Positions 6,515 through 12,759 of a DNA stretch of 13,411 nucleotides are shown piece by piece. How positions within the stretch are numbered: position 1 is the stretch's first letter; every line of letters begins with the position of its first letter. Source of the DNA: an uncultured bacterium (GTDB taxonomy: Bacteria > Bacillota > Clostridia > Lachnospirales > Lachnospiraceae). A program made the translations under genes and the position numbers. The stretch is from NCBI GenBank assembly GCA_937893485.1, contig CALBJL010000042.1, forward strand, positions 1 through 13,411, given 5' to 3'. The notes under the pieces were generated by a model that had not been told where the DNA came from, made no database searches, and saw only the letters and a list, made by a program, of their open reading frames with translations.

Positions 6515-7726
6515 TTACGGTCTCTTTGCGCCGCAGTTCTGGCAGAAGTTCCCCTGATTGACCGTACCGCAGCTGCACTGCCAACTGCTGGGCTGCGGCT
6601 TGGGTGAACCGCAATTCGGACAGAAATTACCGGTTGCGACTGTACCACAGCTGCACTGCCAGCCACCCTGCTGTGTGTTCTGTGCCTGCTGCTGGGGCTG
6701 CTGAACCGGTTGCTGCTGCTGTTGACCCATGGAATATAGGTTCTGGACGTTCATGCCGCCGGCATTCATCGCCATATTCATACCCATAAAGCCTGTCATA
6801 GCGCCTGCGGAATTGCCTGCCGCCGTGCGCATGGCATCTGCCTGTGCACCGGCAAGTGTTGCGGCTGCCATCGTAGGATCGCGCAGAATCGCTGCCTGCT
6901 GTGCCTTTTTGATCATTTCCTGATCTTCCGGCGGTAATGTCACACTGCCGAGCGCTACAGATATGATCTTCAAACCACGCAGCTGTGTCCACTTCTCGGA
7001 TAATGCCTGATTCATCGCACTTTCCAACTCTGTTGTGTGCTGGGGAATTTGGTTCGGTCTCAGTCCGAGATCTGACAGACGACCGAATGCAGGCTGTAAT
7101 GCGCTGACGAACTCTGTCTTTAACTGTGTATCGATCTCATCGCGCTTGAACGCATTCTTGACATTGCCTGATACGCTTGAGAAAAATAGGATCGGATCTA
7201 CAATCTTATAAGAATATACACCGGAAGCACGCACAGATACATCCAGATCCAGACCGATATTCGTATCTACGACACGAAACGGAATCGGGGTAGGTGTTCC
7301 GAATTTGTTATCCATCATTTCCTTTAAGTTGATGAAATAAACGCGCTGATCCTTTCCGGTGTCACCACCAAATGAAAAACGCTCGTCGATTGTGGCAAAT
7401 GTCTTTCGCACACTGACTCCAAGATCACCAGTAAAGATACTCGGCTCCGTAGATGCGTCAAAGATGTATTCGCCCGGCTCTGCACAGACATCAACGATCT
7501 TTCCCTGTTCTACGATCACCATACACTGTCCGGCTGACACAGCGATCTTGCTGCCCTGTGTGATGATATTGTCATTGCCCTTGGTGTTTGATGAATGTTT
7601 GCCAACACGTTTCTGGCCACGGACGAGTAATGTATCGGCTGAAAGTGAATCGCAATAGATAAACTCTTTCCATTGATCCGCGAGAGTACCGCCGACCGCG
7701 CCGATTGCCGCTTTAATAAGTCCCAT
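6515..7726 (-). CDS. SPFH/virion-core-like protein with double zinc ribbon
   Basis: SPFH (stomatin/prohibitin/flotillin-like) protein of the group often annotated 'virion core protein'; the Bacillus relative YdjI acts with phage-shock-type membrane stress proteins. In order over 403 residues: an N-terminal amphipathic start (MGLIKAAIGAVGGTLADQWK), an SPFH-like domain about 35-270, an Ala/Met-rich stretch 275-333, a Gln-rich linker 335-353, and two four-cysteine zinc ribbons at C358/C360/C369/C372 and C384/C386/C395/C398. The ribbons repeat with a 26-residue period and each carries a CSCGTV...NFC..CG pattern. No signal peptide or clear membrane helix is seen. AGGAGGT (plus 7735-7741) stands eight bases before the ATG. 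An extended -10-like TGCTATACA lies on the minus strand at plus 7771-7779. It is monocistronic here, without a pspA-like neighbour. Function is inferred from family only. Confidence 0.85.
   Translation of the reverse strand: MGLIKAAIGAVGGTLADQWKEFIYCDSLSADTLLVRGQKRVGKHSSNTKGNDNIITQGSKIAVSAGQCMVIVEQGKIVDVCAEPGEYIFDASTEPSIFTGDLGVSVRKTFATIDERFSFGGDTGKDQRVYFINLKEMMDNKFGTPTPIPFRVVDTNIGLDLDVSVRASGVYSYKIVDPILFFSSVSGNVKNAFKRDEIDTQLKTEFVSALQPAFGRLSDLGLRPNQIPQHTTELESAMNQALSEKWTQLRGLKIISVALGSVTLPPEDQEMIKKAQQAAILRDPTMAAATLAGAQADAMRTAAGNSAGAMTGFMGMNMAMNAGGMNVQNLYSMGQQQQQPVQQPQQQAQNTQQGGWQCSCGTVATGNFCPNCGSPKPQPSSWQCSCGTVNQGNFCQNCGAKRP
6518..6661 (-). repeat. Tandem repeat encoding two zinc ribbons
   Basis: Two in-frame units with a 78-bp period: residues 356-381 (6584-6661) and 382-403 (6518-6583, shortened). 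The 14-base word CAGCTGCACTGCCA occurs on the plus strand at 6570-6583 and again at 6648-6661, exactly 78 bp apart, showing an internal duplication of the ribbon module. Confidence 0.75.
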
Positions 7727-7847
7727 ATGAAAATACCTCCTACAAATGATCTATTTCTACTGATATCCATTGTATAGCATTTTCTGTCAGAATTCTATCC
7801 CTAAATACAAATTTGTTACGTTCATTCCGACGAGATCTTTCTGCCGG

Positions 7848-7871
7848 AAAAAGAGTCGCGAGCGACTTTTT
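7848..7871 (-). terminator. Probable terminator of the YneA-like gene
   Basis: On the minus strand GTCG-CTCG-CGAC forms a small GC hairpin, flanked upstream by five A and followed by CTTTTT, the layout of a rho-independent terminator. It lies about 125 bp downstream of the YneA-like stop, within the 269-bp stretch 7727-7995. The rest of that stretch is AT-rich and holds the SPFH upstream region and further small palindromes (CGCTCGAGCG at 7874-7883, ATGC/GCAT just beyond). I see no gene in it. Confidence 0.5.
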
Positions 7872-7995
7872 CGCGCTCGAGCGGCATGCGAAGCATCTAT
7901 TTCATTTCTATTTTTTTATTTCCGTGAGATGCGCATAAAAATGCACAAAAAACACCGCTTTCAAAAAAGTTCTCTTTACCAGTTAGTTTGTCAAG

Positions 7996-8328
7996 CTATA
8001 ATACCGTCTTGACCGGAACCAGCAGGTACGCACCTGCCTGAATGCGGTCAGAGTCCAGTCCGTTCAGCGCCTTCATCTGTTCTACAAACTGCTCTGTATC
8101 TGTAGTATCGCGATACTGCTGAGCCAGACTCCACAACGAGTCGCCTCCGCTGATATAAACACTCTCATAAGTCGTCTGCGTCTGGCGTTGTGCCGCCTGT
8201 GTATGCCCTGCCGTCGCTATTGCACTGAAAGAAAAGGTACAAAGTAAAATCACGCTCAATGTCACGAGTACAAATAAAAGATTCCGGGTCGAAAAATGAT
8301 TTTTAGAAATATTATGTGAAGTTCTCAT
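7996..8328 (-). CDS. yneA: YneA-like SOS cell-division suppressor (LysM protein)
   Basis: Small exported LysM protein, by position and architecture the counterpart of YneA, which delays division during the SOS response in Bacillus and Listeria. Of 110 residues, the basic N-terminus (about 1-16) is followed by a hydrophobic segment (17-38) ending in a possible signal-peptidase site at ATA-G (38-41). After a Gln/Thr-rich spacer a LysM domain (56-105) follows, with SGGDSLWSLAQQY and the closing AGAYLLVPV. GGAGG-type site TCCTCC (plus 8336-8341) lies seven bases before the ATG. It is divergent from lexA across 196 bp containing LexA-box-like palindromes and a strong promoter, as in Bacillus. Low sequence conservation in this family means the assignment rests on domain plus context. 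A generic LysM cell-wall protein is the alternative. Confidence 0.8.
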   Translation of the reverse strand: MRTSHNISKNHFSTRNLLFVLVTLSVILLCTFSFSAIATAGHTQAAQRQTQTTYESVYISGGDSLWSLAQQYRDTTDTEQFVEQMKALNGLDSDRIQAGAYLLVPVKTVL

Positions 8329-8346
8329 AAGTATGTCCTCCGTTTC

Positions 8347-8360
8347 CGAACAGCTGTTCT
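8347..8360. promoter_or_regulatory. LexA box 1 (best match)
   Basis: CGAACAGCTGTTCT contains a perfect GAAC-N4-GTTC palindrome, matching 9 of the 10 fixed positions of the Gram-positive CGAAC-N4-GTTCG operator. It sits at the predicted transcription start of the YneA-like gene. Confidence 0.8.
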
Positions 8361-8366
8361 ATTACC

Positions 8367-8395
8367 AATATATCATCAGAACATTTGTTTGTCAA
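8367..8395 (-). promoter_or_regulatory. Strong sigma-A promoter of the YneA-like gene
   Basis: On the minus strand a perfect TTGACA (plus 8390-8395), a 17-bp spacer and TATATT (plus 8367-8372) preceded by TG-n. The start of transcription would be near 8360. One LexA-box candidate lies in the spacer and a second at the start point, so a bound repressor would block it. Confidence 0.75.
8378..8391. promoter_or_regulatory. LexA box 2
   Basis: AGAACATTTGTTTG matches the CGAAC-N4-GTTCG operator at 8 of 10 fixed positions and lies between the -35 and -10 of the YneA-like promoter, overlapping the -35 edge. Confidence 0.6.
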
Positions 8396-8404
8396 TCGAA
8401 AAAT

Positions 8405-8418
8405 CGAACAAATTTTCG
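8405..8418. promoter_or_regulatory. LexA box 3
   Basis: CGAACAAATTTTCG matches the CGAAC-N4-GTTCG operator at 9 of 10 fixed positions. It lies between the two divergent promoters, just upstream of the lexA -35. Confidence 0.65.
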
Positions 8419-8431
8419 GAATATATGTTTG
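8418..8431. promoter_or_regulatory. LexA box 4 (weaker)
   Basis: GGAATATATGTTTG matches 7 of 10 fixed operator positions and has the ATAT core typical of strong boxes. It overlaps box 3 by one base and runs into the lexA -35, suiting autorepression. Confidence 0.45.
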
Positions 8432-8457
8432 ATTTTTCAGGTCTCATATGATACACT
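8429..8457 (+). promoter_or_regulatory. lexA promoter candidate
   Basis: TTGATT (8429-8434), a 17-bp spacer and TACACT (8452-8457) with an extended -10 TG at 8449-8450. Transcription would start near 8464, giving a leader of about 60 nt before lexA. Confidence 0.55.
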
Positions 8458-8511
8458 GAATAAGAGAAAACGAACATATATATGCATCCGGTTACTTTTC
8501 GGTTCCGGCTT

Positions 8512-8517
8512 AGGAGG
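8512..8517 (+). promoter_or_regulatory. Shine-Dalgarno site deciding the lexA start
   Basis: AGGAGG seven bases before ATG 8525; it rules out the longer open frame reaching back into the divergent operator region. Confidence 0.75.
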
Positions 8518-8524
8518 ATCATTT

Positions 8525-9142
8525 ATGGCAAATGGAAAAATCAGCGACAAGCAACGCGAAATATTAGAATATATCAAGCAGGAGATCTTACAGCGCGGTT
8601 ATCCGCCGGCAGTCCGTGAGATCTGTGAAGCGGTGAAGTTAAAGTCTACTTCATCCGTTCACTCCCATCTGGAGACACTTGAGAAAAACGGTTATATCCG
8701 CCGTGACCCGACAAAGCCCCGCGCGATCGAGATTCTGGATGATGACTTTAACCTCACGAGACGGGAGGTTGTAAACGTACCGGTTATCGGACAGGTCGCA
8801 GCCGGTGAGCCGATCCTTGCCGAGCAGAATATTCAGGATTATTTTCCGATTCCTGCAGAGTACATGCCGAATGCGGAGACCTTTATGTTGAAAGTAAAGG
8901 GTGAGAGCATGATCAATGCCGGTATCCTGAGCGGCGATTCGGTGCTTGTCCAGAGACAGTCCGATGCCAGAAACGGTGATATGGTTGTCGCACTCGTTGA
9001 TGATTCAGCGACAGTAAAGACATTTTACAAAGAGGACGGTCATTACCGCCTGCAGCCTGAAAATGATACGATGGATCCGATCATCGTGGATCACTGTGAG
9101 ATTTTAGGAAAGGTATTCGGTGTTTTCAGACTTTTTCGTTAA
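8525..9142 (+). CDS. lexA: SOS repressor LexA
   Basis: Transcriptional repressor of the SOS regulon that self-cleaves when RecA filaments form on damaged DNA. The 205 residues comprise a winged-helix DNA-binding domain (1-70; ISDKQREILEYI...YPPAVREICEAVKLKSTSSVHSHL) and an S24-type protease domain (about 85-205). The cleavage bond is A93-G94 in GQVAAGEP, and the catalytic dyad is S128 (VKGESMINAG) and K165 (DSATVKTFY), close to the Bacillus LexA numbering. The start at ATG 8525 follows AGGAGG at 8512-8517 with a seven-base spacing. The longer open frame that begins near 8333 would run through the operator region and is not coding. Boxes in its own upstream region indicate autorepression and co-control with the divergent YneA-like gene. 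Confidence 0.98.
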   Translation: MANGKISDKQREILEYIKQEILQRGYPPAVREICEAVKLKSTSSVHSHLETLEKNGYIRRDPTKPRAIEILDDDFNLTRREVVNVPVIGQVAAGEPILAEQNIQDYFPIPAEYMPNAETFMLKVKGESMINAGILSGDSVLVQRQSDARNGDMVVALVDDSATVKTFYKEDGHYRLQPENDTMDPIIVDHCEILGKVFGVFRLFR

Positions 9143-9162
9143 AACGCTCCGCGGGGATCGCG

Positions 9163-9205
9163 CTGCGGCGGAAATGAACTATGTCGCAGAAGCGACCCGC
9201 CGCAG
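9163..9205. other. Bulged stem-loop downstream of lexA
   Basis: CTGCGGCGG (9163-9171) pairs with CCGCCGCAG (9197-9205). Stacked directly inside the 3' arm is GTCGC-AGAA-GCGAC (9183-9196), leaving an 11-base bulge on the 5' side. It lies in the convergent gap between lexA and rsfS. It could contribute to termination on either strand or belong to a dispersed repeat. Confidence 0.55.
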
Positions 9206-9210
9206 GCAGA

Positions 9211-9237
9211 GAATCCTGTTCGCAGGATTCATTTTAT
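9211..9237. terminator. UUCG-capped hairpin between lexA and rsfS
   Basis: A perfect 8-bp stem GAATCCTG/CAGGATTC (9211-9218, 9223-9230) is closed by a TTCG tetraloop and followed by ATTTTAT on the plus strand, making a modest terminator for lexA. It overlaps the rsfS stop region, so on the minus strand it follows rsfS directly and may stabilise that 3' end. Confidence 0.55.
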
Positions 9238-9584
9238 AACTCATCCACAGATACTTCTTTTCCATCTGTCCAGATACGCTCTAAATCATAGAACAGACGG
9301 TCTTCTTTTGAGAATACATGCACGATCACATCGCCGTAATCCATCAAAATCCATGTGGAGTTGCGGTTTCCCTCGGTCTGCTTTAACTGACAGCCCGCCT
9401 TGTACAATGTTTCCTCCACGGAATCACACATCGCCTGCAGCTGGTTCTGGTTCGCACCGTCTGCGATGATAAAATAATCTGCGATCGGTGAAATCTCACT
9501 GATGTCAATAATCTTGATATTTTCACCTTTCTTATCCGCTAAGGCTTCATAAGCCACCTTTGCAAATTTTGCACTTTCAGCCAT
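9234..9584 (-). CDS. rsfS: Ribosomal silencing factor RsfS
   Basis: Binds uL14 on the 50S subunit and blocks joining with 30S when nutrients are scarce. The 116 residues show the family core: IKIIDISEISPIADYFIIADG near 23-43, the NQNQLQAM segment, and WILMDYGDVIVHVF followed by RLFYDLERIW. Length is typical (105-120). AAAGGAG (plus 9594-9600) lies nine bases before the ATG, inside yqeK. The start overlaps the end of yqeK by 8 bp, so translation is probably coupled. It is the last gene of the obgE-to-rsfS run and ends at the stem-loop cluster facing lexA. Confidence 0.96.
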   Translation of the reverse strand: MAESAKFAKVAYEALADKKGENIKIIDISEISPIADYFIIADGANQNQLQAMCDSVEETLYKAGCQLKQTEGNRNSTWILMDYGDVIVHVFSKEDRLFYDLERIWTDGKEVSVDEL

Positions 9585-10164
9585 TGTTCGTTTCTCCTTT
9601 CTGATGATAATACTCGTACGTCTCCTGTGTCATCGGATCGACCGTATTCGGTGAATCCGACAGGTAATTTAACGTGTCTGACAAAATCATTTCGCAAGCC
9701 TGATCCAGATTCTGAAATGCCTCATAGCGGATCTCGTCCAGATGCCGCGCCCGGTCACGGTGCGGCTCAATATAATCGGCAATAAAAACGATCTGCTGCA
9801 ACGGTTTCATCGCCGGTGCGCCGGTCGTGTGTGTTGCGATCGCCTGGCAGACATCCTCACTGTCTATCTCATATTTTTCACGGGCGAGAACCGCACCCAG
9901 CTTTGCATGGATCAGGGCTGTATTCTGCCGTTCCACCTCGGTTAATTCGACACCGTATTTTTCACATAATTCAAACTTTTTCTCATCCGAATAGCATTTT
10001 GCACAATCGTGGAGCAGTCCGGCTAAGAGCGCCTGTTCCAGATCAACGCCATGACGCATGGCGAGTGCCGCTGACGTATACATAACGCCTAACGTGTGCT
10101 CATAACGGTATTCATTGAGCTTTTTTTTCATTTTTTTCTGTAAATCCAGAATTTTATCATTCAT
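9577..10164 (-). CDS. yqeK: YqeK HD-domain Ap4A hydrolase
   Basis: Symmetrical bis(5'-nucleosyl)-tetraphosphatase of the YqeK family, cleaving the alarmone Ap4A to two ADP. The 195 residues form one HD domain with the expected metal ligands: H23 (RYEHTLGV), H52-D53 (LLHDCAK), H86 (ALIHAKLGA), H112 (AIATHTTG) and D130 (ADYIEPHRDRAR). The N-terminus is lysine-rich. It overlaps nadD upstream and rsfS downstream by 8 bp each, the conserved nadD-yqeK-rsfS order of Firmicutes. Older annotations call it a putative nicotinate-nucleotide hydrolase or HD protein; the HD ligand set fits the Ap4A enzyme. Confidence 0.94.
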   Translation of the reverse strand: MNDKILDLQKKMKKKLNEYRYEHTLGVMYTSAALAMRHGVDLEQALLAGLLHDCAKCYSDEKKFELCEKYGVELTEVERQNTALIHAKLGAVLAREKYEIDSEDVCQAIATHTTGAPAMKPLQQIVFIADYIEPHRDRARHLDEIRYEAFQNLDQACEMILSDTLNYLSDSPNTVDPMTQETYEYYHQKGETNNG

Positions 10165-10789
10165 TGCACATATTCTTCCCTGTTAGATCCTGATATAATT
10201 GTTTTTCCAAAATATAATTGCGCACCGCATCCGGCACCTGATAGCGGATCGATCTGCCCTCTGCCGCCCGCATACGCAGTTCACTCGATGTCACGGACAG
10301 ATTCGGTGTATCAAGCAGACAGACATCTGCCGAAAACAGCTCCCGCAGCTCCTTTGCGTACAGCTCAAGGTGTTCTCTGTCACACGCATCACGGATCGCG
10401 GCGACGAGTGTCGCACAGCTACAGATGCGCTCCGGATGATACCATGTCTTAAAATCGCGCAACGAATCACCGCCCATGATAAAATACAGCCGGTCGTCCG
10501 GCGATTCCTCACGCATCTGCTCCAAGGTCAGATAGGAGTAGCTTAATCTATCACTGCGCAGCTCCCTGTCATCGACTAAGAATGCCGGATTGCCGGCAAT
10601 CGCCAGTTCCACCATACGCATGCGGTCTGCGCCGTCTAAAATGTGTTGTCCCTGTTTGTGCGGTGATCTGCCGGTTGGCAAAAACCGTACTTCATCCAAT
10701 CCGAGCTGCTCATATGCATTCTCCGCAATCAGCAGATGCCCGTTATGGATTGGATTGAACGTACCACCCATGATGCCGACTTTCTTCAT
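10157..10789 (-). CDS. nadD: Nicotinate-nucleotide adenylyltransferase
   Basis: Adenylates nicotinate mononucleotide to deamido-NAD in NAD synthesis. The 210 residues begin MKKVGIMGGTFNPIHNGHLL, the nucleotidyltransferase GGTFNP.H.GH motif. FLPTGRSPHK follows (NaMN site), then FIMGGDSLRDFKTWYHPERI, and the C-terminal SSELRMR motif equivalent to the family's SSTxIR, where the usual T is E. AGGAGG (plus 10798-10803) lies eight bases before the ATG and overlaps the yhbY stop codon, suggesting coupled translation. Confidence 0.96.
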   Translation of the reverse strand: MKKVGIMGGTFNPIHNGHLLIAENAYEQLGLDEVRFLPTGRSPHKQGQHILDGADRMRMVELAIAGNPAFLVDDRELRSDRLSYSYLTLEQMREESPDDRLYFIMGGDSLRDFKTWYHPERICSCATLVAAIRDACDREHLELYAKELRELFSADVCLLDTPNLSVTSSELRMRAAEGRSIRYQVPDAVRNYILEKQLYQDLTGKNMCNE

Positions 10790-10801
10790 AAAAGCCGCCT
10801 C

Positions 10802-11098
10802 CTATTTTGGAAGTACAATCTTCGGATTTTTCTTATTCGGACGATATAAAACGATCTTTTTTCCGATCACAATCACAACATCGGAATGTGTACGCTCGGC
10901 AATGATCGTTGCCAGCTCATGCGGATCATCCATGCAATTTTTCAATACGGAGATCTTGATCAGCTCGCGTTTCTCAATCGCATCGTCAATCGCCTGAACC
11001 ATCGTCGGCGTGATCGATGATTTGCCGATCTGGAAGATCGCATCCTCCGCACTGGCAAGTCCCTTTAAATAAGAGCGCTGTTTGCTTGTGAAATTCAT
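10802..11098 (-). CDS. yhbY: YhbY-type CRM-domain RNA-binding protein
   Basis: Small RNA-binding protein that associates with 50S precursors. The 98 residues form a single CRM (CRS1-YhbY) domain: MNFTSKQRSYLKGLA, the GxxG-like loop QIGKSSITP, LIKISVLKN, and a closing VIVIGKKIVLYRP. The start is placed at ATG 11098, since GGAGG (plus 11105-11109) stands six bases before it. A TTG start at 11128 would overlap obgE and add ten residues not typical of the family. It follows obgE by 13 bp and precedes nadD by 12 bp in one operon. Confidence 0.94.
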   Translation of the reverse strand: MNFTSKQRSYLKGLASAEDAIFQIGKSSITPTMVQAIDDAIEKRELIKISVLKNCMDDPHELATIIAERTHSDVVIVIGKKIVLYRPNKKNPKIVLPK

Positions 11099-11104
11099 GG
11101 TTTT

Positions 11105-11109
11105 CCTCC
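11105..11109 (-). promoter_or_regulatory. Shine-Dalgarno site deciding the yhbY start
   Basis: GGAGG on the minus strand, six bases before the ATG at 11098; it supports the 98-residue product over the TTG-started longer form. Confidence 0.65.
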
Positions 11110-11111
11110 CA

Positions 11112-12398
11112 TTATTTATAATAATCAAAGCTCAGGCCATACATGCGCACGGTATCGCCGTCCTGAATGCCACGGCCTTCAAGCTCTTTTAAAATACCCT
11201 GTTCCTTTAAGAATTTCTGGAAGAACAAAAAGCCCTTTTCCGATTCGATATTCGTATAACCGAGCATCTTCTCGATCTTCGGTCCCTCTACAACATATTC
11301 CTGCTTTTCCTCATCATAGGATACGGTGTATGCCTCATTTTCAAACACATGCAGCTCCGGAAAATACTCCTGCTCATAATAAACAGGTGTGTCGTCCATC
11401 TGATCTAACATCTGTTTGACTTCACTGATGAGCTCCTTGACACCGGCACCGCTGACCGCAGAGATCGGATATACCTTCCAGCACTTCGGCTCAAACTCGG
11501 CACGCAACGCCGCAATCGTCTCATTCTCGCCCTCGTAAAAGGCATCGATCTTATTTGCGGCAATCACCTGAGGTTTCTCTAAAAGAGCAGGATCAAATGC
11601 CTCAAGCTCCTTACAGATCGCATGAATGTCCACAATCGGATCACGCCCCTCAACAGAAGCGGCATCTACCATATGGATGAGCACCTTGCAGCGCTGTACA
11701 TGCTTTAAAAATTCATGTCCGAGTCCGATACCTTCAGATGCTCCCTCGATCAGCCCAGGAATATCTGCGATGACAAAGCCGTCTCCCCAGCCCATATCCA
11801 CAACACCTAAATTCGGGTTTAACGTCGTAAAATGATAGTTTGCGATCTTCGGCTGTGCATTCGTCACACGCGATAAAAACGTCGATTTTCCGACATTCGG
11901 GAATCCTACAAGACCGACATCCGCAATCACTTTCAGCTCCAGACGGACTTCCAGCTCAATCGCTTCCTGTCCGGGCTGTGCGTACTTCGGTGCCTGCATG
12001 GTGGAGGTGGCAAAATGCTGGTTGCCAAGCCCGCCTTTACCGCCGCGCAAAATGATCTGGCGCTTGTTCTCTCCCGACATATCGGCGATGACTTTATCGG
12101 TCAGTGCGTCACGGATAATCGTTCCGGCAGGGACTTTCAAGACCAGATCCTCACCCTTTTTGCCGTGACAGTTCTTTTTGCCGCCTTCTTCACCCGCCTG
12201 TGCCGCAAATTTGCGCTTGTGGCGGTAATCATTTAACGTATTCAGGCTCTCATCCACCTCAAAGATCACATCGCCGCCCTTGCCGCCGTCACCACCATCC
12301 GGGCCGCCGTCCGGTACATATTTTTCACGGCGGAAGCTCACGTGTCCGTTGCCGCCTTTTCCAGATTTTATAATAATTTTTGCTGTATCAGCAAACAT
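11112..12398 (-). CDS. obgE: Obg GTPase (CgtA)
   Basis: Essential ribosome-associated GTPase involved in 50S assembly and stress signalling. The 428 residues comprise three domains. The glycine-rich Obg fold (1-158) has KSGKGGNGHVSFRREKY and GGPDGGDGGKGGDV. The G domain (about 159-335) carries G1 GFPNVGKST 165-173, G2 TTLNPN 191-196, G3 DIPG 212-215, G4 NKID 282-285 and G5 SAVSG 313-317. The C-terminal OCT domain (about 345-428) is found in Firmicute Obg and absent from E. coli ObgE. AGGAG (plus 12404-12408) precedes the ATG. It is separated from rpmA by a terminator hairpin, yet the rpmA-obgE order is conserved, so expression may depend on readthrough or an unseen promoter. Confidence 0.97.
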   Translation of the reverse strand: MFADTAKIIIKSGKGGNGHVSFRREKYVPDGGPDGGDGGKGGDVIFEVDESLNTLNDYRHKRKFAAQAGEEGGKKNCHGKKGEDLVLKVPAGTIIRDALTDKVIADMSGENKRQIILRGGKGGLGNQHFATSTMQAPKYAQPGQEAIELEVRLELKVIADVGLVGFPNVGKSTFLSRVTNAQPKIANYHFTTLNPNLGVVDMGWGDGFVIADIPGLIEGASEGIGLGHEFLKHVQRCKVLIHMVDAASVEGRDPIVDIHAICKELEAFDPALLEKPQVIAANKIDAFYEGENETIAALRAEFEPKCWKVYPISAVSGAGVKELISEVKQMLDQMDDTPVYYEQEYFPELHVFENEAYTVSYDEEKQEYVVEGPKIEKMLGYTNIESEKGFLFFQKFLKEQGILKELEGRGIQDGDTVRMYGLSFDYYK

Positions 12399-12421
12399 AA
12401 TTGTCTCCTAAAATATGATAG

Positions 12422-12454
12422 TAAAAAATGAGCTGTTACAAAAACTGCAACAGC
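12422..12454 (-). terminator. Rho-independent terminator between rpmA and obgE
   Basis: On the minus strand GCTGTTGCA and TGTAACAGC pair over nine base pairs (one G-U) around a five-base loop, followed three bases later by six T (plus 12423-12428 as A). It follows the rpmA stop by about 12 bp, and the tail ends 24 bp before the obgE start. Confidence 0.85.
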
Positions 12455-12465
12455 CCACCTGATTC

Positions 12466-12756
12466 TTATTCGTTTTCAGCTACCGGATAAACACAAGCCT
12501 GTTTCTTGTCTCTACCCTTTCTCTCAAATCTTAAAATACCACTTGTCAGAGCGAATAAAGTATCATCTCCGCCGATTCCAACGTTCACGCCGGGATGGAT
12601 CTTGGTTCCACGCTGTCTGTAAATGATATTACCAGCCTTTACGAACTGTCCGTCTGCTCTCTTTGCACCTAATCTCTTTGACTCGGAATCACGACCGTTC
12701 TTGGTAGATCCAACTCCCTTTTTATGTGCAAAAAACTGAAGGTTCAATTCAAACAT
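12466..12756 (-). CDS. rpmA: 50S ribosomal protein L27
   Basis: bL27 lies near the peptidyl-transferase centre. The 96 residues begin MFELNLQFF before AHKKGVGSTKNGRDSESK. This N-terminal extension is the Firmicute type, removed after F9 by the Prp protease, whose gene lies directly upstream. YRQRGTKIHPGVNVGIGGDDTLF is the conserved core. AGGAGGT within the end of prp gives a strong start. The genes are separated by 3 bp, in the standard rplU-prp-rpmA order. Confidence 0.98.
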   Translation of the reverse strand: MFELNLQFFAHKKGVGSTKNGRDSESKRLGAKRADGQFVKAGNIIYRQRGTKIHPGVNVGIGGDDTLFALTSGILRFERKGRDKKQACVYPVAENE

Positions 12757-12759
12757 TGG

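Noticed and set aside
7975..8002. Plus-strand TTTACC-16-TATAAT reading antisense into the YneA-like gene
   Set aside because: The perfect -10 overlaps the YneA-like stop codon, the -35 is weak, and there is no target gene; left as a chance match.
7770..8012. Plus-strand open frame of 80 codons in the SPFH/YneA-like gap
   Set aside because: Composition is low-complexity and AT-driven, it crosses the palindromes and runs into the YneA-like gene on the opposite strand, and it has no ribosome-binding site.
8471..8484. CGAACATATATATG as a fifth LexA box
   Set aside because: Only one half-site matches the operator; the other half fits at two of five positions.
8333..8524. Upstream extension of the lexA reading frame
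   Set aside because: It would translate the operator and both promoters; LexA homologues begin at the MANGKIS-like start, which has AGGAGG before it.
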